64,000 nt of DNA from Sulfurimonas hongkongensis (GCF_000445475.1 NZ_AUPZ01000013.1:62001-126000), one strand, 5' to 3'; positions 47,611 through 58,211 are shown, numbered from the stretch's first letter. Made by a program: numbers and translations. Notes: generated by a model from the letters alone, not told the origin.

Positions 47611-48585
47611 ATGCTATATCTAAACAAATTACAATATAATCCACTTATAAACATAGAACTATCAAACTCACTCTCTCTAAATGCACTAGAGCAAAATCAA
47701 GAATATGAAAAACTTTGTTTAGACTATCAAACAAAGTACAAACATAAGATGATAAAAACATTCCCATTTTCAAAAATGGGTTTTTTAGGTCTTTTTCTTG
47801 AGTTAGATGCAAAGATTGCAATTAGTCGGGGTGAGAGCGAAGCTGTTGTAGAAGCTGGTTTACTGTATGAAAAGCTTGGTTTTAAGCTTATATGGCTTGA
47901 GTTAAATAGAGATGGAAGTGTAGACTTATCTAAACTAGTAGATGCAGAGTTTATTTTTATCTCATCTTATGTGATGGATACCTTTGTCAAAACAGATATA
48001 AAAGGGATAAAAAAAATAACAGATGCAAAGATAATTTCTAATGCATCTGCTCACTTTGATGAGAATAGCGATGCTATTTATTTTGACTCTTACAAATTAA
48101 CAGGCTTTGCTCTTAGCGGAGTTTTACTTTTTGGTGATGAGATATTTGAGCTAACAAGTATAGGCTTTATGGATACTATTGCACTAAAACTCTGCTTTGA
48201 TGGGCTAAAGATGCAAAGCTTTAATTTTGAGTTAAAAGCTAAGTTTTTAAAAGAGTTAAAGAAGAGTTTTAAAGAGGATATTTACTTTTTTGTTTCTCCT
48301 ACTTCCACACTTGAATACTCTTTGCATTTTGGACTAAAACATATAAAAGCTAGAGAGTTTATAAGAACTCTAGCACTTTGCAAAATCTTTATAACAAATG
48401 GAGAGGGATGTTCACTAGGACTTGCAAAACCATCAAGAGTTATCCGAGCCATGGGTTATAGTGATGAGCAAAGTAGAAATTCTATTGAGTTTTCTTTTAT
48501 GAATGAGATAAGCGATGAAAGGATAGAGAGTATAGTAAAGACTATGCGCCTAAAATATACTCAGCTTATCTCTTTTAATGATTGA
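47611..48585 (+). CDS. Divergent cysteine desulfurase-like PLP protein
   Basis: A 324-residue protein clearly related to the NifS/IscS class but reduced. Matching blocks: ISRGESEAVVEAGLLYEKLGFKLIWLELNRDGSVDL corresponds to IscS substrate-region residues, summarised by its core EKLGFKLIWLELNRDG. SYK162LTG is at the PLP-lysine position. NGEGC267SLGLAKPSRVIRAMGYSDEQSRNSI is at the active-cysteine loop, core GEGCSLG. The N-terminal DxAATT motif and the PLP-stacking His are replaced. It is downstream of fdhD and could be a dedicated sulfur or selenium donor. Activity is unproven. Confidence 0.75.
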   Translation: MLYLNKLQYNPLINIELSNSLSLNALEQNQEYEKLCLDYQTKYKHKMIKTFPFSKMGFLGLFLELDAKIAISRGESEAVVEAGLLYEKLGFKLIWLELNRDGSVDLSKLVDAEFIFISSYVMDTFVKTDIKGIKKITDAKIISNASAHFDENSDAIYFDSYKLTGFALSGVLLFGDEIFELTSIGFMDTIALKLCFDGLKMQSFNFELKAKFLKELKKSFKEDIYFFVSPTSTLEYSLHFGLKHIKAREFIRTLALCKIFITNGEGCSLGLAKPSRVIRAMGYSDEQSRNSIEFSFMNEISDERIESIVKTMRLKYTQLISFND

Positions 48586-48671
48586 TATTGAGCTTTAAAG
48601 TCATCATGGCTTTTGGAAGCAATTTTAGCTTCGCACTGTGAGTTTTAAAGTGTTTTGGGGCTTTGAAGAAG

Positions 48672-48715
48672 GAAGTGACTCTCAAGCCTTGTCTGCGAGG
48701 TTAAAACCTCACTTC
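48672..48715. repeat. Decayed relative of the palindromic element at 33698
   Basis: GAAGTG (48672-48677) and CACTTC (48710-48715) are outer arms. GAGGTT/AACCTC (48697-48710) is a perfect inner hairpin; the second inner hairpin has decayed. It lies in the 170-base gap between the converging desulfurase-like gene and serA. Confidence 0.55.
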
Positions 48716-48756
48716 TGGGTTATCTCACACTAACTTCGCTTTTGATGATTTGTTAT

Positions 48757-50352
48757 CTAGATTCTCGCGTAGTTAACACTCAAACAAGCATCAAGCTCTG
48801 ATAGTTCTTGCAGAGTTTTTTCATCAACTACATCATCAACTAAGATAACTGCTAACGCTTCTGCATCTTTATTTCTTGCAAGCGAGAAGTCTGCAATATT
48901 AACATTGTTTTTAGCTAAAGTAGAACCTATACTTCCAATAACACCAGGAACATCACTATTTTTAAACAAAATCATATTGCCCTTTAGTGCCACTTCAATA
49001 TCAAAACCATCTATTGCAACTATACGCTTAACGCCATCATCAAAGATAGTAGCACTTATAGTTGTAGTTCCCTCGGATGTAGTAAGTTTTACTGTTATAA
49101 GGCTCTTAAAGACTGATGAGTCGCTAAGCTCTTCTGATTCTATCTTGATACCTTTTTCTTTTGCAACAAACTCAGCGTTTACATAGTTTATAGTATCACT
49201 TGAACTCTCACTCATAGCGCCAACTGCAACAAAAGTAGAGAGAGACTCAACATACTTAGCTATCTCACCTTGACCGCTAACTTTTATAGCTACGATTTGA
49301 GACTGGTTTATTTGAGATGCCAAGAAACCAATTTTTTGTCCCATCTCAAGAAATGGTTTTACAAAAGGCGGGATCTTACTCTCATCTATTGGTAAGTTCA
49401 TAGCATGAGCAAATGAGATGCCTTTAGCTGCTTCTATTGCATTTTGTGCCGCTTGAGTTCCAATGTTATACTGAGACTCATAAGTGTTTGCACCTAAGTG
49501 TGGAGAGACTATAATGTTATCAAGTTCTAGGAGTGGATGATCTATTGCTGGTTCTTTGTTAAAAACATCTATACCTGCAAAACGAATCTTTTTAGATTTT
49601 AGGTTATTATATAATGCTTCTTCGTTATAAAGCCCACCTCTTGCACAGTTTACTAAGACTACTCCATCTTTCATTTTCGCAATCTCTGGCTCATCTATCA
49701 TGTTTAGAGTCTCTTTGTTTTTAGGCGTATGAATCGTAATAATATCACAAGCTAAAATATCTTCAAAATTTTTAGTATAAGTCATATCAAGATCAGTCAC
49801 TTTTGATGGACGAATATATGGGTCATAAGCAATAATATCCATCTCAAAAGATTGAGCTCTCTTTGCTACACGTGAACCGATGTTACCAAAACCAATAACA
49901 CCTAGTTTTTTACCCTTCATCTCATAACCGTACCATTTTTCTCTTTTCCAGATTCTTTGGTTTTTAAGGTGATCATGTGAGTATGGGAACATCCTCATAC
50001 ATGAGAGCATATGAGTCATTGTAAGCTCAACTGCAGCTATAGTATTTGCAGTTGGTACATTCATAACGATTATGCCCTCTTTTGAACATCCCTCGATATC
50101 AACATTATCAACACCAACACCAGCACGCACTATTGCTTTCATATTTTTTGCAGCTGCAATAAAAGTGGCATCAACATCTGTAGAACTTCTCGTTATTGCT
50201 ACATCTGCATCAGATATAATATCAAGAAGTTTTACCTTATCCTCATCAGCCGCCATTATAAAGTTAATATTCTCATCATTTTTAAGCATCTCTAGACCAG
50301 CTTCATGAATATGGTCACAGACTACTATTGTATATTTTTTAAGACTAGGCAT
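48757..50352 (-). CDS. serA: D-3-phosphoglycerate dehydrogenase
   Basis: A 531-residue long-form enzyme of serine synthesis. It has NAD motif GVIGFGNIGSRVAKRA, VNCARGGLYNEEAL, catalytic His in SPHLGANTYE, an intervening allosteric domain, and a C-terminal ACT domain (DVPGVIGSIGSTLAKNNVNIADF). GGGAGG lies six bases before ATG. In Helicobacter relatives serA also follows rpsA with one small gene between. Confidence 0.95.
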   Translation of the reverse strand: MPSLKKYTIVVCDHIHEAGLEMLKNDENINFIMAADEDKVKLLDIISDADVAITRSSTDVDATFIAAAKNMKAIVRAGVGVDNVDIEGCSKEGIIVMNVPTANTIAAVELTMTHMLSCMRMFPYSHDHLKNQRIWKREKWYGYEMKGKKLGVIGFGNIGSRVAKRAQSFEMDIIAYDPYIRPSKVTDLDMTYTKNFEDILACDIITIHTPKNKETLNMIDEPEIAKMKDGVVLVNCARGGLYNEEALYNNLKSKKIRFAGIDVFNKEPAIDHPLLELDNIIVSPHLGANTYESQYNIGTQAAQNAIEAAKGISFAHAMNLPIDESKIPPFVKPFLEMGQKIGFLASQINQSQIVAIKVSGQGEIAKYVESLSTFVAVGAMSESSSDTINYVNAEFVAKEKGIKIESEELSDSSVFKSLITVKLTTSEGTTTISATIFDDGVKRIVAIDGFDIEVALKGNMILFKNSDVPGVIGSIGSTLAKNNVNIADFSLARNKDAEALAVILVDDVVDEKTLQELSELDACLSVNYARI

Positions 50353-50384
50353 TTAGTGCCTCCCTATATGTAGTTTTCATTATT

Positions 50385-50864
50385 TTACACATCCTCTTTA
50401 AACAGCTCTACTTTTGCTGATATTTGATAATTTTTTAAAACCCTTACCAAAGAGTTTAGTCTCTCTACATCTTTAGAGTAGATAAGCAACTCTACACTAT
50501 CTTTGTCTCTCATAAGATAATATTTCAAGCTATGCTGCTTTAGCTCCTCTTTTAAACAAAAGAGTTGGTATGGGTCTAAGAGCGAAGCTGAGAGCTTATA
50601 GATAGTTTCACTAACTATCTCCTCATCTAAGTCTAGCTCTATAAATACTTCATTTACAGGATAAAAATATCCTAGCGTTTGGGTTTTTGAAAAATGATTT
50701 AACCAAACATCTTGGGGTTTTTTCTGCGTGACTTCACTCTTATGTGTAAGTGGTTGCCCATAGTCTTGCTCGTATGAAGGATTTATAGAGATAAGAAAAA
50801 AGATGATAAAAATGGCAACTCCTAGTGCTAAGACTGGAGTGAACCATTTTAATATTTTTTGCAT
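50385..50864 (-). CDS. Membrane-anchored protein of unknown function
   Basis: A 159-residue protein with one N-terminal membrane segment (about residues 10-27) and a soluble domain that I do not recognise. It lies one base after rpsA and 32 before serA, at the place of an unknown gene in Helicobacter (from memory). Domain pattern EVFIELDLDEEIVSETIYKLSASLL and ELLIYSKDVERLNSLVRVLKNY suggests a small alpha/beta fold resembling SPOR-like or ACT-like repeats, without proof. Confidence 0.7.
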   Translation of the reverse strand: MQKILKWFTPVLALGVAIFIIFFLISINPSYEQDYGQPLTHKSEVTQKKPQDVWLNHFSKTQTLGYFYPVNEVFIELDLDEEIVSETIYKLSASLLDPYQLFCLKEELKQHSLKYYLMRDKDSVELLIYSKDVERLNSLVRVLKNYQISAKVELFKEDV

Positions 50865-50865
50865 C

Positions 50866-52524
50866 TTATTTGAATTTGTCTTTTATAAGATCTCCTAGAG
50901 AGTTTGACGCCGTATCATTAATCTCATCTAAAAGTTCTTGATTTTTAATGTAGTCTAGTTTTTTAACAGATAGACGGATACGGTCTCTTTTTGTATCTAT
51001 TACTGCGATTGCAGCCTCAATCTCTTGACCTACCTCTAACTCTTCTTTTACTAGTGGAGCCAAATCTTCATCACGAATAAGTGCATCAACACCATCTTCA
51101 AGTGACACAAAAACACCAAAATCTTTGATATCACGGATAGTTCCTTTGATAGCAGTGTTTACTTTGTGGTTAGTTGCAAATTTATCAATAGGACTCTCTA
51201 GTAAAGTTTTACGGTTTAGTGATATTTTTTGATCTTCTTCATTGATTTTAGCAATCTTTACTTCAACTTCTTCACCAACTTTTAAGACATCCCTACACTT
51301 AGTGTTTTTATCCCATGAGATATCTTGGTTATGCAAAAGCCCTTCTACTGAACCAACACGAACAAACGCACCAAAATCAGTTAGAGATGTAACCTCTCCA
51401 GTTACAACGTCGCCCTCTCTAAAGTTTTTGACAAATTCGTCAAATGGTTTTGGAAGAAGTCTCTTAAGTGAAACTCTAAGTTTATGAGTCTTAGGATTAA
51501 TCTCAATAACTTCAACATCTATCTCTTGTCCAACACTTAAATAATCATTTGGGTTTTTAACATTTTTGTTCCAAGTGATTTCCGAGATATGTAGAAAACC
51601 TTCTATATCATTTCCTAAATCCACAAAAACACCATAAGCTTCAATATTTGAAACAGTTACAGTGATAGTATCACCTTCATCTAGCTCACTCTCAACTTCT
51701 GCCCATGGATCCGGTTGAACAGCTTTGATAGATAGAGAAAGATGTCTTTTGTCTTTATCATAAGAGATAGCTTTTACAGTTACTGTATCACCCTCATTGT
51801 AAAGTTTTGAAGGATTAACTGGACCTTTATAGCTGATTTCATTGTAGTGAACTAGCCCATCAACACCACCAACATCTACAAACATTCCATAGCTAGTGAT
51901 TTTTTTGATATTTCCCTCAACGATAATATCGTCTTGCATTAGTTTGTCAATGATCTCTTTTTTCTTTTTTCTCTCTTCGTTAAACAATTTACGACGAGAT
52001 ACTACTATAGAATTTTCTTCTGCATCTACTTTTATTACTTGAGCTTTTATTTTACGACCAACTACATCATCACTCTCTTTAAAAGCAGCGAGTGAGCGGG
52101 GCATAAAGAAAGAAACATCATCAGCTTCTACTACATATCCACCACGATTTTTCTTAGTAATGACACCCTCAATAACTAAATCTTCAAAGTCTTCTTTGTG
52201 TGCATCAATAAAGTCAATGGTTTTTTGTAGCTCTAATACTTTTTTGTAAGAGATTTTAGGACGCTCATTGTAGTATCCCATAACCATTACTTTTATCTTA
52301 TCGCCAGTATTAAACATCAAACTGCCATCTTTTGAGCGAATCTCATCAAGGTTTATAATACCCTCTAATTTATCGCCAACACCTACTAATGCTCTGTTCT
52401 CATCTTCTTGAACCTCAACTATCTCACCCTCTACGATGCGACTAGTTTCTTGTTGTTTCTCACTTGCAGCAAACATCTCTGCAAAATTTTCTTCTTCTTC
52501 GAATGATTCGTTATCGAACGCCAT
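50866..52524 (-). CDS. rpsA: 30S ribosomal protein S1
   Basis: A 552-residue protein built from repeated S1 RNA-binding domains (e.g. GMFVDVGGVDGLVHYNEIS, GVFVDLGNDIEGFLHISEITW, GAFVRVGSVEGLLHNQDISW, GVFVSLEDGVDALIRDED). It brings mRNA to the ribosome. It follows ispH by 100 bases with no clear terminator, in the same direction. Confidence 0.95.
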   Translation of the reverse strand: MAFDNESFEEEENFAEMFAASEKQQETSRIVEGEIVEVQEDENRALVGVGDKLEGIINLDEIRSKDGSLMFNTGDKIKVMVMGYYNERPKISYKKVLELQKTIDFIDAHKEDFEDLVIEGVITKKNRGGYVVEADDVSFFMPRSLAAFKESDDVVGRKIKAQVIKVDAEENSIVVSRRKLFNEERKKKKEIIDKLMQDDIIVEGNIKKITSYGMFVDVGGVDGLVHYNEISYKGPVNPSKLYNEGDTVTVKAISYDKDKRHLSLSIKAVQPDPWAEVESELDEGDTITVTVSNIEAYGVFVDLGNDIEGFLHISEITWNKNVKNPNDYLSVGQEIDVEVIEINPKTHKLRVSLKRLLPKPFDEFVKNFREGDVVTGEVTSLTDFGAFVRVGSVEGLLHNQDISWDKNTKCRDVLKVGEEVEVKIAKINEEDQKISLNRKTLLESPIDKFATNHKVNTAIKGTIRDIKDFGVFVSLEDGVDALIRDEDLAPLVKEELEVGQEIEAAIAVIDTKRDRIRLSVKKLDYIKNQELLDEINDTASNSLGDLIKDKFK

Positions 52525-52624
52525 TGCCTATCCTCTTGTTACATAAAAATTGCGTGATTGTACCTTAATTATGTTTATTTTACTATAAATTTAAGAGTAT
52601 AGGTTTGAAATTTTGATAAAAAAG

Positions 52625-53458
52625 CTATTTGTTAATATTGTTTTGTATGGAGTTTACTACATTTTGGATAATCCAATCAGGTGTAGACGCACCAGCACTA
52701 ATGCCACAAAACTCTTTATCTATAAACCACTCATAATCCAAATCATTTTCATCTTCTATATGATAACTAGATGGACAAAAATCTTCTGAGATACTAAAGA
52801 GTTGCTTAGTGTTTGACGAGTTTTTTCCACCAATGATAATCATAATATCAGCTTTTTTAGAGATTTTTCTAACAGCCTCTTGGTTTTCAAAAGTAGCATT
52901 ACAGATGGTGTTAAAAACTCTAACTTCTTTATGTCTAGGAATAAGATAGTTTGCAACTTCCATATAGTCTTCAACTCTTCTAGTAGTTTGGGCCACAAGA
53001 GCAACTCTCTCTTTTAGCTTTACGTCTTCTAAATCTTTGGGGCATGTTACAACTTTAGCTCCATAAGTAGCATAACTTTTAACTCCCTTTATCTCAGGAT
53101 GAGCTTCATCTCCAAAGATAACAATGTCATAGCCAGCTTCGCTCATCTCTTGGCAAATCTGTTGTGGTTTTGTCACATAAGGGCAAGTTGCATCTACAAC
53201 ATCAACCCTGTTCTCTCTTAACTCTTCAAGCTCATTTTTTGGGATACCGTGAGTACGAATAACTGCCTTATCGCCTGTTTTAAAACTTTTATGGTCATCT
53301 GTGAGCCCAACCTTAAAATCTCTATCAAGTCTTGCAATCTCTTTTGAGTTATGTATGAGAGGTCCATAAGTAGCAGAGTTTTTATTCTCTTCTGCTATCT
53401 TAATAGCACGCTTGACTCCAAAACAAAATCCATAATTTTCAGCTAGTTCAATTTTCAT
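52625..53458 (-). CDS. ispH: 4-hydroxy-3-methylbut-2-enyl diphosphate reductase
   Basis: A 277-residue iron-sulfur enzyme of the MEP isoprenoid pathway. The three cluster cysteines are in GFCFGVKRA, DATCPYVTKPQ and NTICNATFENQ. The ATG at 53458 (MKIELAENYGFCFG) is the true start: AAGGAGAC lies eight bases upstream. An in-frame ATG at 53491 would add 11 residues encoded by a duplicated repeat and is rejected. Confidence 0.96.
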   Translation of the reverse strand: MKIELAENYGFCFGVKRAIKIAEENKNSATYGPLIHNSKEIARLDRDFKVGLTDDHKSFKTGDKAVIRTHGIPKNELEELRENRVDVVDATCPYVTKPQQICQEMSEAGYDIVIFGDEAHPEIKGVKSYATYGAKVVTCPKDLEDVKLKERVALVAQTTRRVEDYMEVANYLIPRHKEVRVFNTICNATFENQEAVRKISKKADIMIIIGGKNSSNTKQLFSISEDFCPSSYHIEDENDLDYEWFIDKEFCGISAGASTPDWIIQNVVNSIQNNINK

Positions 53459-53460
53459 AT

Positions 53461-53584
53461 TATTTGTCTCCTTTTCTTTGAACAAGTCCAAAGAAAATTC
53501 CTCTCACTAAAGCTACGCCTGTCGGCGAGAGGCTTTTTTATATTTGTCTCCTTTTCTTTGAACAAGTCCAAAGAAAATTCCTCT
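53461..53584. repeat. 44-bp direct duplication carrying the ispH ribosome site
   Basis: Identical 44-base copies lie at 53461-53504 and 53541-53584. Each has the inverted repeat TTTTCTTTG/CAAAGAAAA with AACAAGTC between, and the AAGGAGAC site. The first copy lies directly upstream of the ispH ATG; the second abuts the aroA stop. A third hairpin, CCTCTC/GAGAGG (53500-53532), fills the space between. Confidence 0.95.
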
Positions 53585-54865
53585 TTATTTAAATTCTACT
53601 TTTGTTATCTTTTGTAGTAGTTCAAAAAAGTTTGGAAAAGATGTGTTGATGCACTCTATATTAGTAACATTCATCCCACATCTAAGCCCTGCGATGATAA
53701 AGCTCATAGCAATTCTATGGTCTCCATGGCTATCAACTCTTGCACTCTTCATCTCGCCACCTAGAACTTTATAACCATCTTTATACTCATGAACTTCTAT
53801 GCCAGTTGAGCGTAGACCCTCAACTACTGTAGAGATTCTGTCGCACTCTTTTACACGTAACTCTTCGGCATTTTTAACTACACTCTCACCCTCTGCACAT
53901 GCAAAAGCGATAGAGAGAGCTGGGAGTTCATCTATAAGCCATGAGATATTATCTTCTACTACGATGCCCTTAAGCGGAGCATATTTTACATGTATATCGC
54001 CTATTGGTTCATACTTGTTCTCAGTTAGCTCATAGCTAATATCCGCTCCCATTCTCTCAAGTGCCTTAAAAGCTTCAATGCGAGTAGGATTTAGTGTAAC
54101 ACCCTCTAAAACTATACTTGCATTAGGTGTGATAGCCGCGGCAACTGCAAAGAAAAAGGCACTTGATGGATCAACTGGAACTCTAATACTAAGAGGAGAT
54201 AAAAGCTTTTTCATAGGAGTTATTGTAGTTTTTAGTCCATCAACCTTTATATCTGCTCCCATCCCTTTGAGCATTCTCTCAGTATGGTCACGAGAGAGCT
54301 CTGGTTCAGTGTATGAACAGACTCCATCAGCACTAAGTGCCGCTAAAATCATACAAGATTTAACTTGTGCAGATGCAATTTTACTCTCATAATCAAAGGC
54401 TTTAAGGCTAGCTCCACGAATACTAAGCGGTGCTAAGTTTGACTCATCTCTTCCATCTATAATAGCACCAATTTCACGAAGAGGCTCTGTTACTCTCTTC
54501 ATCGGTCTTAGCCTAAGATATTTATCGCCAGTCAAGATAAAATGACCCTTTGCAGAACTTAAGAGTCCACAAAAAAGTCTGATACCAGTTCCAGAGTTTC
54601 CACAATCTAAAATCTCAAAAGACTCTTTAATGCCATCAGAGGTGATTTTTATACTATTTCCATCATCTTTAACTTTAGCTCCAAGATTTTTGATAATCTC
54701 TAAAGAGTTTAGAGTATCCTCAGCTCTTAAAAAGTTTTTTATCTCGCTAGTTCCATTAGCCAACATTGCAAACATAGCACAGCGATGTGATATTGATTTA
54801 TCAGATGCGATATCATCTGTTTTTAGAAAAAAACTACTCGCATTGCTAACTATGACTTCACTCAT
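53585..54865 (-). CDS. aroA: 3-phosphoshikimate 1-carboxyvinyltransferase (EPSP synthase)
   Basis: A 426-residue enzyme of aromatic amino-acid synthesis. [12 protein letters not shown], the active-site [28 protein letters not shown] and the late DHRIAMSF motif are all present. Its start overlaps the pheT stop by four bases. Confidence 0.96.
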   Translation of the reverse strand: MSEVIVSNASSFFLKTDDIASDKSISHRCAMFAMLANGTSEIKNFLRAEDTLNSLEIIKNLGAKVKDDGNSIKITSDGIKESFEILDCGNSGTGIRLFCGLLSSAKGHFILTGDKYLRLRPMKRVTEPLREIGAIIDGRDESNLAPLSIRGASLKAFDYESKIASAQVKSCMILAALSADGVCSYTEPELSRDHTERMLKGMGADIKVDGLKTTITPMKKLLSPLSIRVPVDPSSAFFFAVAAAITPNASIVLEGVTLNPTRIEAFKALERMGADISYELTENKYEPIGDIHVKYAPLKGIVVEDNISWLIDELPALSIAFACAEGESVVKNAEELRVKECDRISTVVEGLRSTGIEVHEYKDGYKVLGGEMKSARVDSHGDHRIAMSFIIAGLRCGMNVTNIECINTSFPNFFELLQKITKVEFK

Positions 54866-57204
54866 CTAAGCCCTACTTTTAGCTCTTCACTCAGAGCTTT
54901 TAAAATAGTATCCATTGTTGATGTAATGTCTTCTTCTTCTAATGTTTTTTCATATGATTGAAGCACAAAACGGATAGAGAGACTCATATTTTTCCCTAAA
55001 GCTTTATCACTATACCTATCCACTGGATAAAATCTAACAAGCTCTTTTGTTGCATTTTTTTCAATCACGCTCTTAACTTCTTCATACTTCATAGATTTTG
55101 GCATTATAATACTAAGATCTCTTATCGATGCTTGGTATTTTGATGATGCTTTTGCAGTCTTGAGTCCATATGAGAGTTTTGTAAAGTCTAGCTCACAAAG
55201 GTAAGTAGCATAAAGGTCATAACTCTCTTCAACACTAGGATGCACACGAAAAAGCTCTCCAATTATTTCGCCGTTTTGTATAACTGAAGCACACTGATAG
55301 GTATGTGAAAGTTTATGTTTACTCTCATGCTCCTTTAGTTCAAACTCTCCTATAATATCTGAGATTTTTTGACTAAAGTGTGCAAAATTAACACTGTGAG
55401 GTTTTCCAGCGTTTAAAAGACTATCTTTTTCTTTATCCCCACTAAACATAAAAGCCATCTTTATAGATTCATCTCTAGTTGGACTAAAGACTGAGCCAAC
55501 TTCAAATAGTTTTATGGAGTTTTTCCCATTTTTAACATTGTGTGAGGCAGCTTTAAGCAGACCAGTCATAAGTGTAGGTCGTAAAGTGTCAAGTGTGTTT
55601 ACTATTGGATTTATTAACTCTAACTCTTCATGAATTGTCTCAAATCCATACTCCTTTAAAACCTTTTTTTCATCAAAAACAAAGGCTACATTTTCAAAAA
55701 AACCACTCTGTGCAGCTCTATGTCTATAGATAGTTCTTTTTTTGTATGCAAAATAATCATCTTGAAGTTTAGAAGATTCAGCAAAAACCAAAGGCTTAGA
55801 TGGAATGTTGTCAATTCCGACAAGACGCACTATCTCTTCAACTATATCTTGCTTATGTGTGATGTCATGACGAAATCTAGGTACAGTTATAACAAAGTTG
55901 TCCTGAGATGATTTGTTTGTATCAAAGCCTAAGTTTCTTAAAATTTTAGTGATCCTAACTCTATCAATCTGGGCACCAATAATCTCATCTATCTCTTTTT
56001 TTGTAACTGTTATAATCTTATCTTCATAAGAGTCACCAAGCTCTATAGTTCCACCATAAACAAGTGAAGATGAGTATGATTCTATGATATTTAAACAAAA
56101 ATCAAGTCCTTGATTAAGCTCAGGTTCACTTCCTCTTGATGTTCTATAGTACATAGGTCCAGAGTCTATCTTTGACTCTTGCATTTTTTTAGAGATAATA
56201 TCTGGTGGAATATAACTAGCTTCTATTAAAATAGTACTCTCATCATCTTTTGCTTTAGACGCATCTTCTTGGATAATTCCAATAGTTGATGCTTTCTCAT
56301 CTCTTGCATTAGAGTAGATACTTGCATAAGAATTTTCATCTTTTTTAAGCTCGATTTTTGCTATGGACTCGCCCTCGGTAGAGAAAAACCCATAATCATA
56401 AGCTCTTAAAATAACACCACTACTATGTGTTACATAGAGCATAAGCGACTCTATATCTGTGCCTCTTGATTCTTCTAACTGTGCTAATCTTAACTTAATA
56501 ATAAGAGGAAGAGTTAACTCTTTTACATCAACTGCTCTGTAGCGAAGGTTTACATCAAGCTGAGTTTCATGTGAGAGGCTTAAAATTCGCCCTATTCCTA
56601 CTCTTTTGTCTTCATCTTCATTTATCATAGTCTCTATAAGAGGTCTGTCATAAGCTGCGCTTAAATCTCTTGCAACACCTCTAATGCTAAGACAATCTCC
56701 ACGATTTGCAGTTAGTTCTATCTCTATAAGCTCATCATTTAGTGTATCAATTGTGCAAACTTCTTGACCTAATTCATACTCGCCGATACTACTATCTAAC
56801 TCTAAGATGCCTTCTTGTGCATCTTCTAGCCCTATCTCAGTAGCACTACAAATCATTCCTTCAGATTCAACACCTCGAAGTTTGACAGGCTTTATCACAA
56901 CTCCACTTGGCATACATGCACCAATAGTTGCAACTGCCACATCAAGTCCAGCTCTCACATTTGAGGCACCACAAACAATTTGGCGAACACTTGTGCCAAT
57001 ATCAACCTTACAAATATTTAGCTTATCAGCATCAGGATGCTTTTCGCACTCCAAAACTCTACCTACTATTATTTTTTTAGCAACATTGTAGCTATGAATA
57101 CGGTCAACTTCTAGCCCAATAGAGTTAAGCTTTTTAGCCAAATCCTCAGTTGTGACAGAGCTAAGATCTATCCACTCATTTAACCAACTTCTTGTAACTA
57201 TCAT
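54862..57204 (-). CDS. pheT: Phenylalanyl-tRNA synthetase beta subunit
   Basis: A 780-residue subunit. It starts [16 protein letters not shown], contains the tRNA-binding OB domain ([24 protein letters not shown]), the B3/B4 and B5 regions and a C-terminal anticodon-binding domain ([17 protein letters not shown]). It pairs with PheS as alpha2beta2. Overlaps pheS and aroA by four bases each. Confidence 0.96.
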   Translation of the reverse strand: MIVTRSWLNEWIDLSSVTTEDLAKKLNSIGLEVDRIHSYNVAKKIIVGRVLECEKHPDADKLNICKVDIGTSVRQIVCGASNVRAGLDVAVATIGACMPSGVVIKPVKLRGVESEGMICSATEIGLEDAQEGILELDSSIGEYELGQEVCTIDTLNDELIEIELTANRGDCLSIRGVARDLSAAYDRPLIETMINEDEDKRVGIGRILSLSHETQLDVNLRYRAVDVKELTLPLIIKLRLAQLEESRGTDIESLMLYVTHSSGVILRAYDYGFFSTEGESIAKIELKKDENSYASIYSNARDEKASTIGIIQEDASKAKDDESTILIEASYIPPDIISKKMQESKIDSGPMYYRTSRGSEPELNQGLDFCLNIIESYSSSLVYGGTIELGDSYEDKIITVTKKEIDEIIGAQIDRVRITKILRNLGFDTNKSSQDNFVITVPRFRHDITHKQDIVEEIVRLVGIDNIPSKPLVFAESSKLQDDYFAYKKRTIYRHRAAQSGFFENVAFVFDEKKVLKEYGFETIHEELELINPIVNTLDTLRPTLMTGLLKAASHNVKNGKNSIKLFEVGSVFSPTRDESIKMAFMFSGDKEKDSLLNAGKPHSVNFAHFSQKISDIIGEFELKEHESKHKLSHTYQCASVIQNGEIIGELFRVHPSVEESYDLYATYLCELDFTKLSYGLKTAKASSKYQASIRDLSIIMPKSMKYEEVKSVIEKNATKELVRFYPVDRYSDKALGKNMSLSIRFVLQSYEKTLEEEDITSTMDTILKALSEELKVGLR

Positions 57205-58211
57205 TGAAACTGCTCCAGCAACTTTATATCTCCTTCAAAGAGTGAACGAAGATCTCCAATCTGATGGATAAGCATAGCAAATCTCTCAACACCCAAACCA
57301 AAAGCATAACCACTTACATTTTTATACTTAACCGCTTTAAAAACATTTGGATCAACTATTCCACATCCTAAAACTTCTAACCAACCTGTTTGAGAACAGA
57401 CTCTACAGCCCTCACCTTTACAAAAAACGCAAGAGATATCAACTTCTGCTGATGGCTCTGTAAAAGGGAAAAATGATGGACGAAAGCGGACCTTAATATC
57501 ACCAAACATATACTTCAAAAAGTCTTCTAAAATATACTTTAAATTGGCAAAAGAGACTTTGCTCTCATCATCAACTAAAAGACCCTCAACTTGATGAAAC
57601 ATTGGAGTATGAGTAAGATCATAGTCACGACGAAAAACAGCACCAGGAGCTATCATCCTGATGGGAGGTTTTTGAGCCATCATGGTTCTAATCTGAACAG
57701 GTGATGTATGTGTGCGAAGTAACATCTCATCTTTAAAATAAAATGTATCTTGCATATCACGAGCTGGATGATACTTTGGCAGATTCAAAGCTTCAAAGTT
57801 ATTAAAATCATCTTCTATCATATCCCCAGTTTTAACTGCAAAATTCATAGCACAAAAGTACTCTACTATCCTATCCATTGTCTCCATTACAGGATGCAAA
57901 GCCCCTACTTCACTTTGCATGCTAAACATTGAGACGTCAATCGCCTCTGCTTGCATAGCTTTTTTTAGTTCTGCTGTTTGTAAGGTTACCTTTTTTGCAC
58001 TAAGTTCACTCATTAAAGAGTTTTTATGCATATTTAAATCTTTTGCTATTTTAGATTTTTCTTGGCCTTTTGCATCTTTCATCTTGGCAAACTCTGCTGC
58101 TAAGACACCCTTTTTTCCAAATACACTGATGCGAATCTCTTCAAGAGCTTCAACACTCTTGACTTTGTTAATTTTGTCATACCACTCTTTCAATAGAGTC
58201 TCCATAATCAT
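57201..58211 (-). CDS. pheS: Phenylalanyl-tRNA synthetase alpha subunit
   Basis: A 336-residue class II catalytic subunit. Motif 2 [21 protein letters not shown] and motif 3 [18 protein letters not shown] are intact. It includes an unusual [17 protein letters not shown] cysteine segment common in many bacterial PheS. The start is taken at 58211 (MIMETLL), or 58205; a TTG at 58253 overlaps the -10 box and is rejected. The ribosome site lies in a hairpin (58212-58227). Confidence 0.93.
   Translation of the reverse strand: MIMETLLKEWYDKINKVKSVEALEEIRISVFGKKGVLAAEFAKMKDAKGQEKSKIAKDLNMHKNSLMSELSAKKVTLQTAELKKAMQAEAIDVSMFSMQSEVGALHPVMETMDRIVEYFCAMNFAVKTGDMIEDDFNNFEALNLPKYHPARDMQDTFYFKDEMLLRTHTSPVQIRTMMAQKPPIRMIAPGAVFRRDYDLTHTPMFHQVEGLLVDDESKVSFANLKYILEDFLKYMFGDIKVRFRPSFFPFTEPSAEVDISCVFCKGEGCRVCSQTGWLEVLGCGIVDPNVFKAVKYKNVSGYAFGLGVERFAMLIHQIGDLRSLFEGDIKLLEQFQ

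Noticed and set aside
53458-53491. IspH start at the upstream in-frame ATG 53491
   Set aside because: The extra residues come from the duplicated repeat, and the ribosome site AAGGAGAC lies between this ATG and the ATG at 53458.
53500-53540. Terminator CCTCTC/GAGAGG followed by CTTTTTT
   Set aside because: The T run is on the plus strand, but both flanking genes are on the minus strand, so it does not follow any transcript seen here.
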